A DNA stretch of 64,000 nucleotides from contig NZ_CP082923.1 of NCBI RefSeq assembly GCF_019931575.1, positions 2,542,001 through 2,606,000 on the forward strand, in the 5' to 3' direction. Positions 41,768-53,990 of the stretch are shown here, piece by piece. Each line of letters opens with the position of its first letter. Positions within the stretch are counted from its first letter, which is position 1. The notes beneath the pieces were generated by a model, which was not told the origin of the DNA, searched no databases, and saw only the letters and a list, made by a program, of their open reading frames with translations. Source of the stretch: Caulobacter segnis. GTDB taxonomy: Bacteria > Pseudomonadota > Alphaproteobacteria > Caulobacterales > Caulobacteraceae. The translations under genes and the position numbers were made by a program.

Positions 41768-42524
41768 CGGCCGCGATCCCTCCATACCGTCGATCCCGGC
41801 GTCGATAGTCGGCGATGGCCGCCGCCAGCGCCTCGGGGCCATAGTCGGGCCAGAGCACGTCCTGGAACACGAGCTCGGCGTAGGCGCACTCCCACAGCAG
41901 GAAGTTCGAGATGCGGCGCTCGCCGCTGGTGCGCACGATTAGGTCCGGCGCCGGCGACGACGCGGTCGACAGGAACCGCTCGAACGTCGCCTCTGTCAGG
42001 TCCGAGGCCTTGGCCTCGCCCCGTTCGACCTTCTCGGCGAAGGCCCGCGCGGCGTCGGTGATGTCGGCCTGACCGCCATAGTTGAAGGCGACCTGCAGCG
42101 TGAATTCGGTATTGTTCTCGGTGCGCTTCTCGGCCCGCTCGATCACCTCGGCGATGTCGGCCGACAGCCCCGTGCGGCGGCCGATGATGCGGACGCGGAC
42201 GCCCGCCTTGGCCAGGCGCTCGAGGTCCGATTCGACATAGGCCTTGAGCAGGCTCATCAGCTCGGAGACCTCGTGCGCCGGCCGGCGCCAGTTCTCGGTC
42301 GAGAAGCCGAAGACCGTCAGCACGCCGACATTCTGGCTCTGCGCGCCCTCGACGGTGCGCTTGAGGGCGTTGACCCCGGCGCGATGGCCCAGGACACGCG
42401 GCATGCCCCGCTGTTTCGCCCAGCGGCCGTTGCCATCCATGATAATGGCCACGTGCAGACGTTGATCGGATCCGCCCCCTCCGGCGCGCTCCGAAACGTT
42501 CTGCAGACCGGTGGTCGCCGGCAT
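41745..42524 (-). CDS. uppS: Undecaprenyl diphosphate synthase
   Basis: 259 residues, cis-prenyltransferase producing the C55 carrier for peptidoglycan and O-antigen. Signatures are HVAIIMDGNGRWAKQRG with the catalytic Asp, GHRAGV, FGFSTENWRRP and the C-terminal DLIVRTSGERRISNFLLW. The ATG at 42524 is favoured because GGAAGG precedes it; a GTG at 42560 is in frame. It is 50 bases after frr. Confidence 0.95.
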   Translation of the reverse strand: MPATTGLQNVSERAGGGGSDQRLHVAIIMDGNGRWAKQRGMPRVLGHRAGVNALKRTVEGAQSQNVGVLTVFGFSTENWRRPAHEVSELMSLLKAYVESDLERLAKAGVRVRIIGRRTGLSADIAEVIERAEKRTENNTEFTLQVAFNYGGQADITDAARAFAEKVERGEAKASDLTEATFERFLSTASSPAPDLIVRTSGERRISNFLLWECAYAELVFQDVLWPDYGPEALAAAIADYRRRDRRYGGIAADDVAVAG

Positions 42525-42574
42525 TCGCTTCAACCTTCCCTCGTCGTCTCCCCCACTCACTCTAGGGAGGGCGA

Positions 42575-43141
42575 TCAGACCTGCATGATCTCTTGTTCTT
42601 TGGTTTTCAAGGCCTCGTCGATGCGCTTGATGGCCTCGTCGGTGATCTTCTGGACCTCCGTCTCCATCTTCTTGCGCTCGTCCTCGGCGATCGCGCCGTC
42701 CTTCTCGGCCTTCTTCAGGTCGTCATTGGCGTCGCGGCGGACGTTGCGGACGGCGATCTTCTGCTGCTCGGCGTACTTGCCGGCGATCTTCTGGAGATCC
42801 CTGCGACGCTCTTCCGTCAGCGGCGGGATCGGGATGCGCAGGTTCTGGCCCTCGACGACCGGGTTCAGACCCAGACCCGAGGCGCGGATGGCCTTCTCCA
42901 CCGAGACGACGACGCCGCGATCCCAGACGCTGACATTGATCTGCCGAGGCTCGGGCACGCTGACCGAGGCCACCGCGTTCAGCGGCGTGGTCGAGCCGTA
43001 GGCCTCGACCATCACCTGATCCAGCAGGCTGGCCGACGCGCGGCCCGTGCGCAGGCTGCCGAACTCTTCCTTCAGAGCGGCGATAGCCTTGTCCATGCGA
43101 TCGCGGTAGCGCGACAGGACGGGTTTTTCGGCGGCGGCCAT
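42575..43141 (-). CDS. frr: Ribosome recycling factor
   Basis: 188 residues, the standard length. With EF-G it splits post-termination ribosomes. [43 protein letters not shown] and RNVRRDAND are family motifs. A GAGGAG ribosome site lies before the ATG. It follows pyrH by 28 bases in the conserved tsf-pyrH-frr order. Confidence 0.97.
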   Translation of the reverse strand: MAAAEKPVLSRYRDRMDKAIAALKEEFGSLRTGRASASLLDQVMVEAYGSTTPLNAVASVSVPEPRQINVSVWDRGVVVSVEKAIRASGLGLNPVVEGQNLRIPIPPLTEERRRDLQKIAGKYAEQQKIAVRNVRRDANDDLKKAEKDGAIAEDERKKMETEVQKITDEAIKRIDEALKTKEQEIMQV

Positions 43142-43169
43142 GAGGGGCTCTCCTCGCTAGGTCTTGGTC

Positions 43170-43913
43170 TTAGGCGGTAGGGCGGTCGGCGGCGACCACA
43201 GTGAATGTCCCCTCGCCTCGCAGGACGCCCAGCAGATTGCCGCGTCCCTTGATCGAGAAGACCACGATCGGAATGTTGCTGTCGCGCATCAGCGCCACGG
43301 CCGAGGCGTCCATGACCCGCAGGTCCTTGGCCAGCACGTCCATGTAGGTCAGGCGCTCGTAGCGCCGGGCCGCCGGGTCCTTCTTGGGATCGGCCGTATA
43401 GACGCCATCGACGCTGGTGCCCTTGAACAGGGCGTCGCACTGCATCTCGGCCGCGCGCAGGGCCGCGGCGGTGTCGGTGGTGAAGAACGGGTTGCCGGTG
43501 CCCGCCGCGAAGATCACGACGCGACCCTTTTCGAGGTGACGCTGGGCGCGGCGGCGGATGTAGGGCTCGCAGACGGTGGCCATCGGAATGGCCGACTGCA
43601 CGCGGGTCTGGACGCCGATGCGTTCCAGGGCGTCCTGCATGGCCAGGGCGTTCATCACGGTGGCCAGCATGCCCATGTAGTCGGCGCTGGAGCGCTCCAT
43701 GCCCTTGGCCGCGCCAGCCATGCCGCGGAAGATGTTGCCGCCGCCGATCACCAGGCACAGCTCGACGCCCGACTTGACGATCTCGGCCACGTCCTCGGCC
43801 ACGGCCTGCACGGTGTTGGTGTCGATGCCGTAGGGCGTGTCCCCCATCAGGACCTCGCCGGAGACCTTCAGCAGGATGCGGCGATATTTCTGGGGCGCGC
43901 TGGTATCGGACAT
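43170..43913 (-). CDS. pyrH: UMP kinase
   Basis: 247-residue bacterial hexameric UMP kinase of the amino acid kinase fold. [15 protein letters not shown] is the phosphate loop; [30 protein letters not shown] and the [17 protein letters not shown] block are diagnostic. Its promoter must lie in the 189-base gap to tsf (which also contains the tsf terminator) or be supplied by read-through. Confidence 0.97.
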   Translation of the reverse strand: MSDTSAPQKYRRILLKVSGEVLMGDTPYGIDTNTVQAVAEDVAEIVKSGVELCLVIGGGNIFRGMAGAAKGMERSSADYMGMLATVMNALAMQDALERIGVQTRVQSAIPMATVCEPYIRRRAQRHLEKGRVVIFAAGTGNPFFTTDTAAALRAAEMQCDALFKGTSVDGVYTADPKKDPAARRYERLTYMDVLAKDLRVMDASAVALMRDSNIPIVVFSIKGRGNLLGVLRGEGTFTVVAADRPTA

Positions 43914-44024
43914 GGGACCGCTATTCCTGAGTCGTCGGCACGCACATTACGTGCGTTCTACAGAAGTGGGATGTGTTTTGCCAACCGGCGCGCGCCTTTG
44001 AACAAGAGCTGACGCCATGGGCGC

Positions 44025-44062
44025 AAAAAGGGCGCGGCGCGCGTCTAGACGCGCCGCGCCCT
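44025..44062 (-). terminator. Rho-independent terminator after rpsB-tsf
   Basis: A 12-bp GC-rich stem (44029-44040 with 44051-44062) around a GCGTCTAGAC loop. On the minus strand it is followed by a T5 run (the A-run at 44025-44029). It lies 41 bases after the tsf stop. Confidence 0.88.
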
Positions 44063-44102
44063 GATTGTTTGCCGGGAGTTCGAAAACCCCCGACGGCAGG
44101 TC

Positions 44103-45041
44103 TTAGGCCTGGCCGGTCATCGAGGCGACTTCGGCGGCGAAGTCGTCCTGCTTCTTTTCCACGCCTTCGCCGAGGGCGAGACGGGTGAAGCCCTTCACGG
44201 TGATCGGCGCGCCCAGGGTCTTGCCGGTCTCGGCGACCAGCTGCTCGACCGTCTGGTCCGGGTTCATGACGAAGGCCTGCTTCAGCAGCACGACTTCTTC
44301 CAGGAACTTGCGGATACGACCTTCGATCATCTTTTCGACGACCGCCGGCGGCTTGCCCGACTCCAGAGCCTGTTCGGTGAACACGGCCTTTTCACGCTCG
44401 ATGGCGGCCGGATCCAGATCGTCCGGCGACAGCGACAGCGGGGCGGTCGCGGCGACGTGCATGGCGATCTTGCGGCCCAGCTCGCGCAGGGCGGCCTTGT
44501 CGCCGGTCGACTCAAGGGCGACCAGCACGCCGATGCGGCCGAGGTCCGGCGCGGTGGCGTTGTGGATATACGAGGCGACGACGCCGTTCTCGACCGTGTG
44601 CTTGGCGGCGCGACGGACCATCATGTTCTCGCCGATCGTGGCGATCAGGTTGGTCAGGTGGTCCTGCACGCTCTCGCCGCCGGCCAGCTTGGCGGCGGTG
44701 ATGGCCTCGACCGAACCGTCGGTGCTCAGAGCGACGCCGGCGATCTGACGAGCAGCGCCCTGGAACAGGTCGTTGCGCGACACGAAGTCGGTTTCGGCGT
44801 TCACTTCGACGGCCGTGGCGGTTTCACCCGCGCCCTGGTCGGCCGTGGCGATGGCCACCAGGCCTTCGGCGGCGGCGCGATCGGCCTTCTTGGCGGCCTT
44901 CGAGAGGCCCTTGGCGCGCAGCCAGTCGATGGACGCTTCGATGTCGCCGTTGTTTTCCGACAGCGCCTTCTTGCAGTCCATCATGCCGACGCCGGACTTC
45001 TCGCGCAGTTCCTTGACCAGCGCAGCCGTGATCTCAGCCAT
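44103..45041 (-). CDS. tsf: Elongation factor Ts
   Basis: 312 residues, the nucleotide exchange factor for EF-Tu. The N-terminal UBA-like domain [20 protein letters not shown], the TDFVSRN motif and the [20 protein letters not shown] and [11 protein letters not shown] regions are present. It is downstream of rpsB, separated by 148 bases with two hairpins that may tune read-through. Confidence 0.97.
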   Translation of the reverse strand: MAEITAALVKELREKSGVGMMDCKKALSENNGDIEASIDWLRAKGLSKAAKKADRAAAEGLVAIATADQGAGETATAVEVNAETDFVSRNDLFQGAARQIAGVALSTDGSVEAITAAKLAGGESVQDHLTNLIATIGENMMVRRAAKHTVENGVVASYIHNATAPDLGRIGVLVALESTGDKAALRELGRKIAMHVAATAPLSLSPDDLDPAAIEREKAVFTEQALESGKPPAVVEKMIEGRIRKFLEEVVLLKQAFVMNPDQTVEQLVAETGKTLGAPITVKGFTRLALGEGVEKKQDDFAAEVASMTGQA

Positions 45042-45065
45042 GGAAAATCTCCATATTCAAACGGT

Positions 45066-45130
45066 TAGCGACCGGGCTTGTAGCCCGCCTAATCCATAAA
45101 GAGTAGCGACCGGGCTTGTAGCCCGGTCGC
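45066..45130 (-). repeat. Tandem 22-base repeats forming two hairpins between rpsB and tsf
   Basis: TAGCGACCGGGCTTGTAGCCCG occurs at 45066-45087 and again at 45104-45125. The second copy extends to a perfect 10-bp stem (45106-45115 with 45121-45130, loop TTGTA); the first keeps a 5-bp CGGGC/GCCCG core. Without a long U-run they may act as an attenuator or mRNA processing/stability signal setting the tsf to rpsB ratio. Confidence 0.6.
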
Positions 45131-45189
45131 GTGTCAGGGTCGCGACGGCCTCACGTCCCGGCCCAACCGGGACGGAGGCGCGTGGGAAA

Positions 45190-46038
45190 TCAGCCTTCGG
45201 CCGATTCCGGAGCAGCTTCGACGGCGGCTTCCGGCGCGGCTTCAGCAGCAGCCTCCGGAGCGGCTTCCGGGGCTTCCGGAGCCAGAGCGCGAGCCAGGGC
45301 CGGCTCGGTCGGGTTCACGGCGGCGCCCAGGTCGACGCCAGCGCCGGCTTGACCGGCGGCCAGGCCGTCCAGGACGGCGTCGGCGATCAGGTCGCAGTAC
45401 AGCTGCAGAGCGCGGGCGGCGTCGTCGTTACCCGGGATCGGGTAGGTGATGCCGTCCGGATCGCAGTTGGTGTCGAGGATGGCGACGACCGGGATGTTCA
45501 GCTTGCGGGCTTCCAGGATCGCGATCGCTTCCTTGTTGGTGTCGATCACGAACATGATGTCGGGGATGCCGCCCATGTCCTTGATGCCGCCCAGCGACAG
45601 TTCCAGCTTGTCGCGCTCGCGGGTCAGCTGCAGCAGTTCCTTCTTGGAACGGCCTTGGGCTTCGCCGGCCAGGACGCCTTCCAGCTCGCGCAGGCGAGCG
45701 ATCGAGCCCGAGACGGTGCGCCAGTTGGTCAGGGTGCCGCCGAGCCAGCGGTGGTTCACGTAGTACTGGGCGCAGCGCTTGGCGGCCGTGGCGACCGGGT
45801 CGCTGGCCTGGCGCTTGGTGCCGACGAACAGCACGCGACCGCCGGCGGCGGCGACTTCACGGACCTTCACCAGGGCCTGGTGCAGCAGCGGGATCGTCTG
45901 CGACAGGTCGATGATGTGGATGTTCGAGCGCGAACCGAAGATGTAGCGGTCCATCTTCGGGTTCCAGCGGTGCGTCTGGTGGCCGAAGTGGGCGCCGGCT
46001 TCCAGGAGCTGACGCATGGAGAATTCGGGAAGAGCCAT
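45190..46038 (-). CDS. rpsB: 30S ribosomal protein S2
   Basis: 282 residues. [62 protein letters not shown] and [23 protein letters not shown] are the S2 hallmarks. The last about 40 residues are an Ala/Glu/Pro-rich acidic tail, an extension seen in Caulobacterales. The start at 46038 is decided by the family N-terminus and AAGGATAAAGG upstream. The transcript appears to begin about 125 bases upstream. Confidence 0.98.
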   Translation of the reverse strand: MALPEFSMRQLLEAGAHFGHQTHRWNPKMDRYIFGSRSNIHIIDLSQTIPLLHQALVKVREVAAAGGRVLFVGTKRQASDPVATAAKRCAQYYVNHRWLGGTLTNWRTVSGSIARLRELEGVLAGEAQGRSKKELLQLTRERDKLELSLGGIKDMGGIPDIMFVIDTNKEAIAILEARKLNIPVVAILDTNCDPDGITYPIPGNDDAARALQLYCDLIADAVLDGLAAGQAGAGVDLGAAVNPTEPALARALAPEAPEAAPEAAAEAAPEAAVEAAPESAEG

Positions 46039-46170
46039 CGGGCCTTTATCCTTTTTCCGGTTGAACCTCCGCGGACACCCCCGTTCCAGACCATTCTGGA
46101 GCGGGACCGGAACGGCGGCGTCGGGATGTCTCCCCGGCGCAACCGAACGTCCACGTGTGGAATGGCCGCG

Positions 46171-46199
46171 CAGATAGTCCCTTGTCGGCAAAAATGCAA
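46171..46199 (-). promoter_or_regulatory. Candidate rpsB-tsf promoter
   Basis: On the minus strand TTGCAT (46194-46199) and TATCTG (46171-46176) are spaced by 17 bases. Initiation near 46164 would give a leader of about 125 bases before rpsB, containing a TCCAGA/TCTGGA hairpin at 46085-46100. S2 often represses its own synthesis through such leaders; that is inference here. The stretch 46039-46391 otherwise holds no gene that can be supported. Confidence 0.5.
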
Positions 46200-46391
46200 G
46201 CCCTGAAGGGGCCTTGCGCCGCCACGAAAACGATCGATGAGGCGTTCAAGAGGGCATGGCGTCATTTCGATGAGGCCGTCCACGGGCGCGCGAGTTCTCC
46301 ACCGAAGATCGGAGAGGCTTTCGCGAGACCGACACACGGACGTGCCTCAATCGTGTGGCCCCGACGGGCTCGGCGCATGGAGGACGGTGTC

Positions 46392-47042
46392 ATGCTGGCG
46401 GTCTTCGACCTGGACGGAACCCTGCTGGATGGCGATTCCACGGCCCTGTGGCTATGGGATCGCGTGCGTCGCTCGCCGCTCCGCGCCCTGGCGACGCTGG
46501 CGATTCTCCCGCTCGCGGGCCCGATGGTCGCCCTGCCCCGCACCCGTCGCGCCGGGGCCTCCATCCTGCTGTGGATCGCCACGGCGGGCCTCTCTGAGCG
46601 GGCCTTGCGCGAATCCTGCGCCCGCTTCGGCGCGGCCTTCCACGCGGGCGGCGGCGCCCTGGCCTGGCGGCCCGAGGGCCTGGCGACCTTGAACGCGCAC
46701 CTGACGCGCGGCGACCGCGTGATCGTGGTCACCGCAGCGCCCGCCATGCTGGCCCAGGCCCTGATTGGCCCGCTGAACCGTCCGATCGAGGTGCTGGGCA
46801 CCTCGCTGAAGCGCCGGGGCGGCGGCTGGGTCGCCGACGTCCACTGCCGCAACCAGCGCAAGTGCCAGGCCCTGGCGGAGGCCGGTCACGGCGCCCATTG
46901 GACCTACGCTTATACCGACAGCCTCGACGACCTGCCGCTCCTGCGCGGCGCCGAGCGGCCCGTGATCGTCAAGGGCGGCAAGGCGGCCGAGCGACGACTG
47001 TTCAAGGCGGGACTGGCGAACGGCCGGGCGGCGGCCTGGTAA
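46392..47042 (+). CDS. HAD-superfamily hydrolase, subfamily IB (PSPase-like)
   Basis: 216 residues. Motif I is FDLDGTLLDGDS (nucleophile D6, acid/base D8), motif II VIVVTAAP, and motif III/IV YTDSLDDLPLL preceded by a basic RNQRKCQAL. Helical cap segments include LATLAILPLAGPMVAL. This is the layout of SerB-like/YfhB-type phosphatases acting on small phosphomonoesters; the substrate is unknown. GGAGG 8 bases before the ATG at 46392 decides the start over the ATG at 46377 and longer frames. Confidence 0.88.
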   Translation: MLAVFDLDGTLLDGDSTALWLWDRVRRSPLRALATLAILPLAGPMVALPRTRRAGASILLWIATAGLSERALRESCARFGAAFHAGGGALAWRPEGLATLNAHLTRGDRVIVVTAAPAMLAQALIGPLNRPIEVLGTSLKRRGGGWVADVHCRNQRKCQALAEAGHGAHWTYAYTDSLDDLPLLRGAERPVIVKGGKAAERRLFKAGLANGRAAAW

Positions 47043-47188
47043 CTGGAGGTCCTCGGAGATCCTCCGGGCGCGACCTTCGGCGCGACGGCGCCGAGTCGGG
47101 TTCCGCCCCATCGCGGCGGGGCGCCCGAACCCGAGACGCCCAAGACCTCGACCGCACCATCGATAAGCGGGGATAATATCGGCGCCCC

Positions 47189-47439
47189 ATGTTTGAACGT
47201 GTTCCGACGGCTCGGTCTCCACCTGCTCGGCGTCAACGCCGCGCGATCGCCAACGATCGGCGTGCGCCGGAGAGCGCTCTTCTGAAACTGGCCGCCCTAG
47301 GGGGAACTTTCGGCGCCCTCGCGGCTCAACGGCTCCTGCGGCACAAGACCCGCAAGGAGCCTTCCGCACCCAGCTCTGGCTGATCGCCGTCATACAACTG
47401 AGTCTGCTTGTCGGGGCGGCCGTCTGGAGGCGCGGCTAG
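47189..47439 (+). pseudogene. DUF1294-family membrane protein, frameshifted
   Basis: The reading [34 protein letters not shown] and RHKTRKEP (frame from 47189) is the core of DUF1294. It then runs into nonsense and stops at 47383. One base lost in CC-TTC at about 47361 would restore [18 protein letters not shown]...WRRG to the stop at 47439, which is the expected last membrane segment. A second frame change near 47230 is suggested by [14 protein letters not shown] in another frame upstream. The gene appears decayed, unless these are sequencing errors. Confidence 0.6.
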
Positions 47440-47484
47440 AGACGAGCGGATCATCCTCGCCCGGCCCCTTGGCGGACGTTCAGC

Positions 47485-47927
47485 TCAATTGCTCCGGCCT
47501 ACCGGCGGAACGGGCGATATCGGCAACGTGATGCCGACCTGTCCAGCGCACCATCTTAGCGCGCGATAGCGCGCGGCGCTAAGGCCCGTAGCGCCTTTCG
47601 TTCGCAGCCGGCAGACGACCTCCGGTCCCTTCGCCGCGCGTGAATAATATACAGCGATGCTTCTGCCGCCGCCTTCGGTGATGGCCTTGTAGCCCAGCGG
47701 TTCCGGCCTCGTGTTCTCCATGATCGGGCCGTCATTCCAGGCCTTAAGATGTTCAGCCCTTACGACTTGCTCGGCGAAGACGTCCGCGCTGACCGCCTTG
47801 GGAAGGCTGATCACCTGCGCGTCGATTCCTTCGCCCTGGAGGTCCGCGCCTCCAGGGTCGCCAGCACGGTGAACCCTGCATCCTGCGCCATGAGCAAGAT
47901 CGCCAGGCTTCGAGCGAGCATCATCAT
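47485..47927 (-). pseudogene. Small exported hypothetical protein, apparently frameshifted
   Basis: Two overlapping frames look like halves of one gene. The first (47927 to stop 47811) encodes a signal-peptide-like MLARSLAILLMAQDAGFTV and has a GAGG ribosome site. The second (to 47485) encodes about 110 residues including SADVFAEQVVRAEHLKAWND and KAITEGGGRSIAVYYSRA. They would join if one base were gained or lost near 47834-47857, which is a perfect 9-bp inverted repeat (CCCTGGAGG/CCTCCAGGG) prone to slippage. The family is not recognised. A separate cytosolic 109-residue protein from GTG 47814 is the alternative. The 226 bases from 47928 to 48153 hold nothing recognisable. Confidence 0.45.
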
Positions 47928-48153
47928 ATCGCGAGCCTCTGGAGAGGATTGAAAAGATGGCTATCGGCCCTGCGCGCTCAGCGCATTGGAAACCACACTC
48001 AGCCTGAGCATTGAAGCCTTCGGACGGCCAGCGGGGCGCGTGTGAAAGCCACCATCTCGACGGTGACCCGGCGACCAGAACGTCTTCCGGCGAAGCGGTC
48101 CGCTTCCCGGATTGGACGTCGCCATCGCTCGGGCGCCGCTCGGACGATCGCCG

Positions 48154-48504
48154 TCAGAACGACCGCCCGTCTACCTGCTGAGGCCTCAACGAGAAGACGT
48201 CGACGTCGTCCAGGCAGCGGACGTTCACCGCCACTATCTGTAGGCCATTCGGCGCGGTCCCCCGGCCGAACGACTGGATGCCGCAGGTCTCGCAGAACAG
48301 GTGCGAGATCTTGTGGGTGTTGAACTGGTATTCGGTCAGGGCGTCCTCGCCGCTCCGCAGGTCGAAGGCGTCGGCGCCCGCGAAGGCCAGGATCGATCCC
48401 AGCTTGCCGCAGCGCGAGCAGTTGCAGCTGATCAAGTCGTCCAGCCCGACCTCGACCGTGAAACGGACTCGCCCGCACTGGCATCCGCCTTCATGACTGG
48501 CCAT
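48154..48504 (-). CDS. GFA (glutathione-dependent formaldehyde-activating)-family protein
   Basis: 116 residues with the zinc-binding cysteine pattern of the Gfa/CENP-V fold: GGCQCGRVRF, SCNCSRCGKLG and LFCETCGIQSF. YQFNTHKISHLFC is also typical. The start at 48504 follows GGGAGAGGC; a GTG one codon earlier is in frame. The physiological substrate is unknown for most members, and real glutathione/formaldehyde activity should not be assumed. Confidence 0.9.
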   Translation of the reverse strand: MASHEGGCQCGRVRFTVEVGLDDLISCNCSRCGKLGSILAFAGADAFDLRSGEDALTEYQFNTHKISHLFCETCGIQSFGRGTAPNGLQIVAVNVRCLDDVDVFSLRPQQVDGRSF

Positions 48505-48608
48505 CACGCCTCTCCCTGCCCAGGCCCGTTCGTGGGCTCTCCAGATCCATGGTCCCGCCAGCAGCGCGCTCGATCAACCGCCACGCGCCGCGGATCAGGA
48601 ATATATTC

Positions 48609-52040
<3,432 letters not shown>

Positions 52041-52076
52041 GACCGACCTCCGCTACACGACAGCCGCCTGAACGAC

Positions 52077-52166
52077 TCAGGCCACCAACTGGGCGACCGT
52101 GCACATCATCCAGACGAAGCTGGCGACGGACACAAGGGCCAAAGACTCACGCGCGATACGGATCAT
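52077..52166 (-). CDS. sidA: SOS-induced cell division inhibitor SidA
   Basis: 29-residue single-pass membrane peptide: [17 protein letters not shown] followed by [23 protein letters not shown] ribosome site lies directly before the ATG, and a LexA-boxed promoter lies 30-65 bases upstream. Caulobacter SidA is a 29-residue inner-membrane protein, induced by DNA damage, that blocks division through the late divisome protein FtsW. Length, hydrophobic profile, SOS operator and location beside dnaE all agree. Residues 8-28 form the membrane helix with a basic N-terminus inside. Only 36 bases separate it from dnaE. Confidence 0.88.
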   Translation of the reverse strand: MIRIARESLALVSVASFVWMMCTVAQLVA

Positions 52167-52194
52167 CGGAACCTCCACAGATTTCTTGTTTTGT

Positions 52195-52230
52195 TCCATA
52201 TTCCGGTTTTGTTCTGTTCACAAGATGTTC
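52195..52230 (-). promoter_or_regulatory. LexA-controlled promoter of sidA
   Basis: GTTC-ACAAGAT-GTTC at 52216-52230 is an exact LexA operator. On the minus strand TTGTGA (52218-52223) and TATGGA (52195-52200) are spaced by 17 bases, so the operator covers the -35 element. The leader is about 25 bases. Confidence 0.85.
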
Positions 52231-52297
52231 CGCGACGCTCCACCGCATTTTCTTCGAAACAGTCACTGGGTAGGCCGCGCGGCGCACCGAAACTCCT

Positions 52298-53293
52298 ATG
52301 GCCAAGCCGGACGGATCAGGGCAGATCGAAGCCATGCGCCTGATCATCGACACCGACACCGCCGGCGACGACGTCTTCTCGCTGATGCTGGCCTTCACCC
52401 GCCCCGGCGTGAGCGTGGAGGCGATCACCATCGCCCATGGCAATGTCGGCTTCGTGCAGCACGCCGAGAACGCCCTGGTGACGCTGGAGCGATGTGGCAG
52501 GGCCGGCGAGGTCCCGGTCTATCTCGGCGCCCAGGCCCCGTTCACTCGCGCGCCGCTGGACGCGGCCTATGTCTTCGGTCGCGACGGCATGAGCGACAGC
52601 GGCTTCCCCAAGACCGCCCAGCGCCCCGCCGAGGGCCACGCGGTCGACGAACTGGTCCGCCGGATCATGGCCGCGCCCGGCGAGATCACCCTGATCGCCC
52701 AGGCGCCGCTGACCAATATCGCCCTGGCCTATCTCCGCGAGCCGCGCATCGCCAAGGCCCTTAAAGCTCTATGGATCATGGGCGGCACCGACAACGGCGT
52801 CGGCAATGTCACCCCGGCGGCCGAGTATAATTTCTATGTCGATCCCGAGGCCGCCAAGATCGTCGTCAACGCCGGATTCAATCTGACGATCGCCACCTGG
52901 ACCCTGACGCTGAAGGACGGCCTGTGGAGCAGCGCCCAGCTGGCCGAACTGGGGGCGCTGGGCACCGACAAGGCCCGGTTCTTCACCGACGTGAACCGGG
53001 CCTCCCTGGCATTCGCCCGCGAGACCGAGGGCCTGGACGGCAGCCTGCACCCCGACGCCCTCACCTGCGCCATCGCCCTGGACGAAAAGCTGATCCTGGA
53101 GGCGGAGAACTGCGTGGTCGACGTCGAGACCATGGGTGAACTGACGCGCGGCTACCTCTCGGTCTCGCACGCGATCCTGCCGGACATCGAGATCGCCGAC
53201 CCCGCCCTCAAGCGCCGGCCGCCCAACGCCCGCGTCATCAAGGCCATCGACCAGGCGAGGTTCTTCGCGGCGATGAAGCGCGCCCTGCTCTGA
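52298..53293 (+). CDS. Nucleoside hydrolase (IunH/RihA family)
   Basis: 331 residues (319 if the ATG at 52334 is used). It hydrolyses the N-glycosidic bond of ribonucleosides. The calcium-binding IIDTDTAGDD motif is at the N-terminus; TIAHGNVGF, LIAQAPLTNIALA, WIMGGTDNGVGNVTPAAEYN and the C-terminal HPDALTCAIALD follow, as in the family. It is divergent from sidA; the 131-base gap is taken up mostly by the sidA promoter. Base specificity cannot be told. Confidence 0.92.
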   Translation: MAKPDGSGQIEAMRLIIDTDTAGDDVFSLMLAFTRPGVSVEAITIAHGNVGFVQHAENALVTLERCGRAGEVPVYLGAQAPFTRAPLDAAYVFGRDGMSDSGFPKTAQRPAEGHAVDELVRRIMAAPGEITLIAQAPLTNIALAYLREPRIAKALKALWIMGGTDNGVGNVTPAAEYNFYVDPEAAKIVVNAGFNLTIATWTLTLKDGLWSSAQLAELGALGTDKARFFTDVNRASLAFARETEGLDGSLHPDALTCAIALDEKLILEAENCVVDVETMGELTRGYLSVSHAILPDIEIADPALKRRPPNARVIKAIDQARFFAAMKRALL

Positions 53294-53303
53294 TCCTGTC
53301 CGA

Positions 53304-53990
53304 TCAGAAGGTCCGGGCTTCCAGATGTCCGTCCTTCAGGGCCAGGACGCGGTCCATGTAGCGGGCCAGCTCCATGTTGTGCGTGGCGATCAGGGCCGCG
53401 ACGCCTTGCTCGCGGCAGATCTGATACAGCGCCTGGAACACCGCCGAGGAGGTCGCCGGATCGAGGTTGCCGGTCGGCTCGTCGGCCAGCAGCAGCCTGG
53501 GACAGTTGGCCAGGGCGCGGGCGATGGCGACGCGCTGCTGTTCGCCGCCGGACATCTGGGCCGGCTGGTGGGTCAGGCGATGGCCCAGGCCCAGGCCTTC
53601 CAGCAGCTCCTGGGCGCGCGCATCGGCCTCCTTGCGGCTCTTGCCGGCGATGGTCAGCGGCATGGCCACGTTTTCCAGCGCGGTGAACTCGGGCAGCAGA
53701 TGGTGGAACTGGTAGACGAAGCCGACCGTGCCCAGACGGATGCGGGTGCGCACCCGCTCGGACAGCTTGGAGCAGTCGCGGCCTTCCAGCGACACCAGGC
53801 CGCCGTCGGGACGCTCGAGCAGGCCGGCCGAATGCAGCAGCGAGGACTTGCCCGAACCCGAGGGGCCGATCAGGCCCACCACCTCGCCGGGATAGACGTC
53901 GATATCGACGCCGCGCAGCACCGGCAGGTCGCCGGCCTCGGTCTTATAGACGCGCTCGACGCCGCGCAGGGCCAGGACGGGCTCACTCAT
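53304..53990 (-). CDS. lolD: Lipoprotein-releasing ABC transporter ATPase LolD
   Basis: 228 residues. Walker A is GPSGSGKSS with K48; the Q-loop region is [21 protein letters not shown]; the ABC signature is [15 protein letters not shown]; Walker B is [13 protein letters not shown], which is typical for LolD/MacB-type ATPases. It powers extraction of lipoproteins from the inner membrane to LolA. Its start overlaps the permease gene by 8 bases. Confidence 0.96.
   Translation of the reverse strand: MSEPVLALRGVERVYKTEAGDLPVLRGVDIDVYPGEVVGLIGPSGSGKSSLLHSAGLLERPDGGLVSLEGRDCSKLSERVRTRIRLGTVGFVYQFHHLLPEFTALENVAMPLTIAGKSRKEADARAQELLEGLGLGHRLTHQPAQMSGGEQQRVAIARALANCPRLLLADEPTGNLDPATSSAVFQALYQICREQGVAALIATHNMELARYMDRVLALKDGHLEARTF

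Noticed and set aside
47043..47188. Extension of the HAD or DUF1294 gene into the gap
   Set aside because: The HAD stop at 47042 is clear and no frame gives recognisable DUF1294 N-terminal sequence before about 47190.
48042..48323. 93-codon Arg-rich plus-strand frame
   Set aside because: Arg/Ser/Pro-rich translation, no ribosome site, overlaps the GFA gene antisense.
52193..52214. Second pair of GTTC words (52193 and 52211) as another LexA box
   Set aside because: The spacing between the words is 14 bases, not 7; only 52216-52230 fits the operator.
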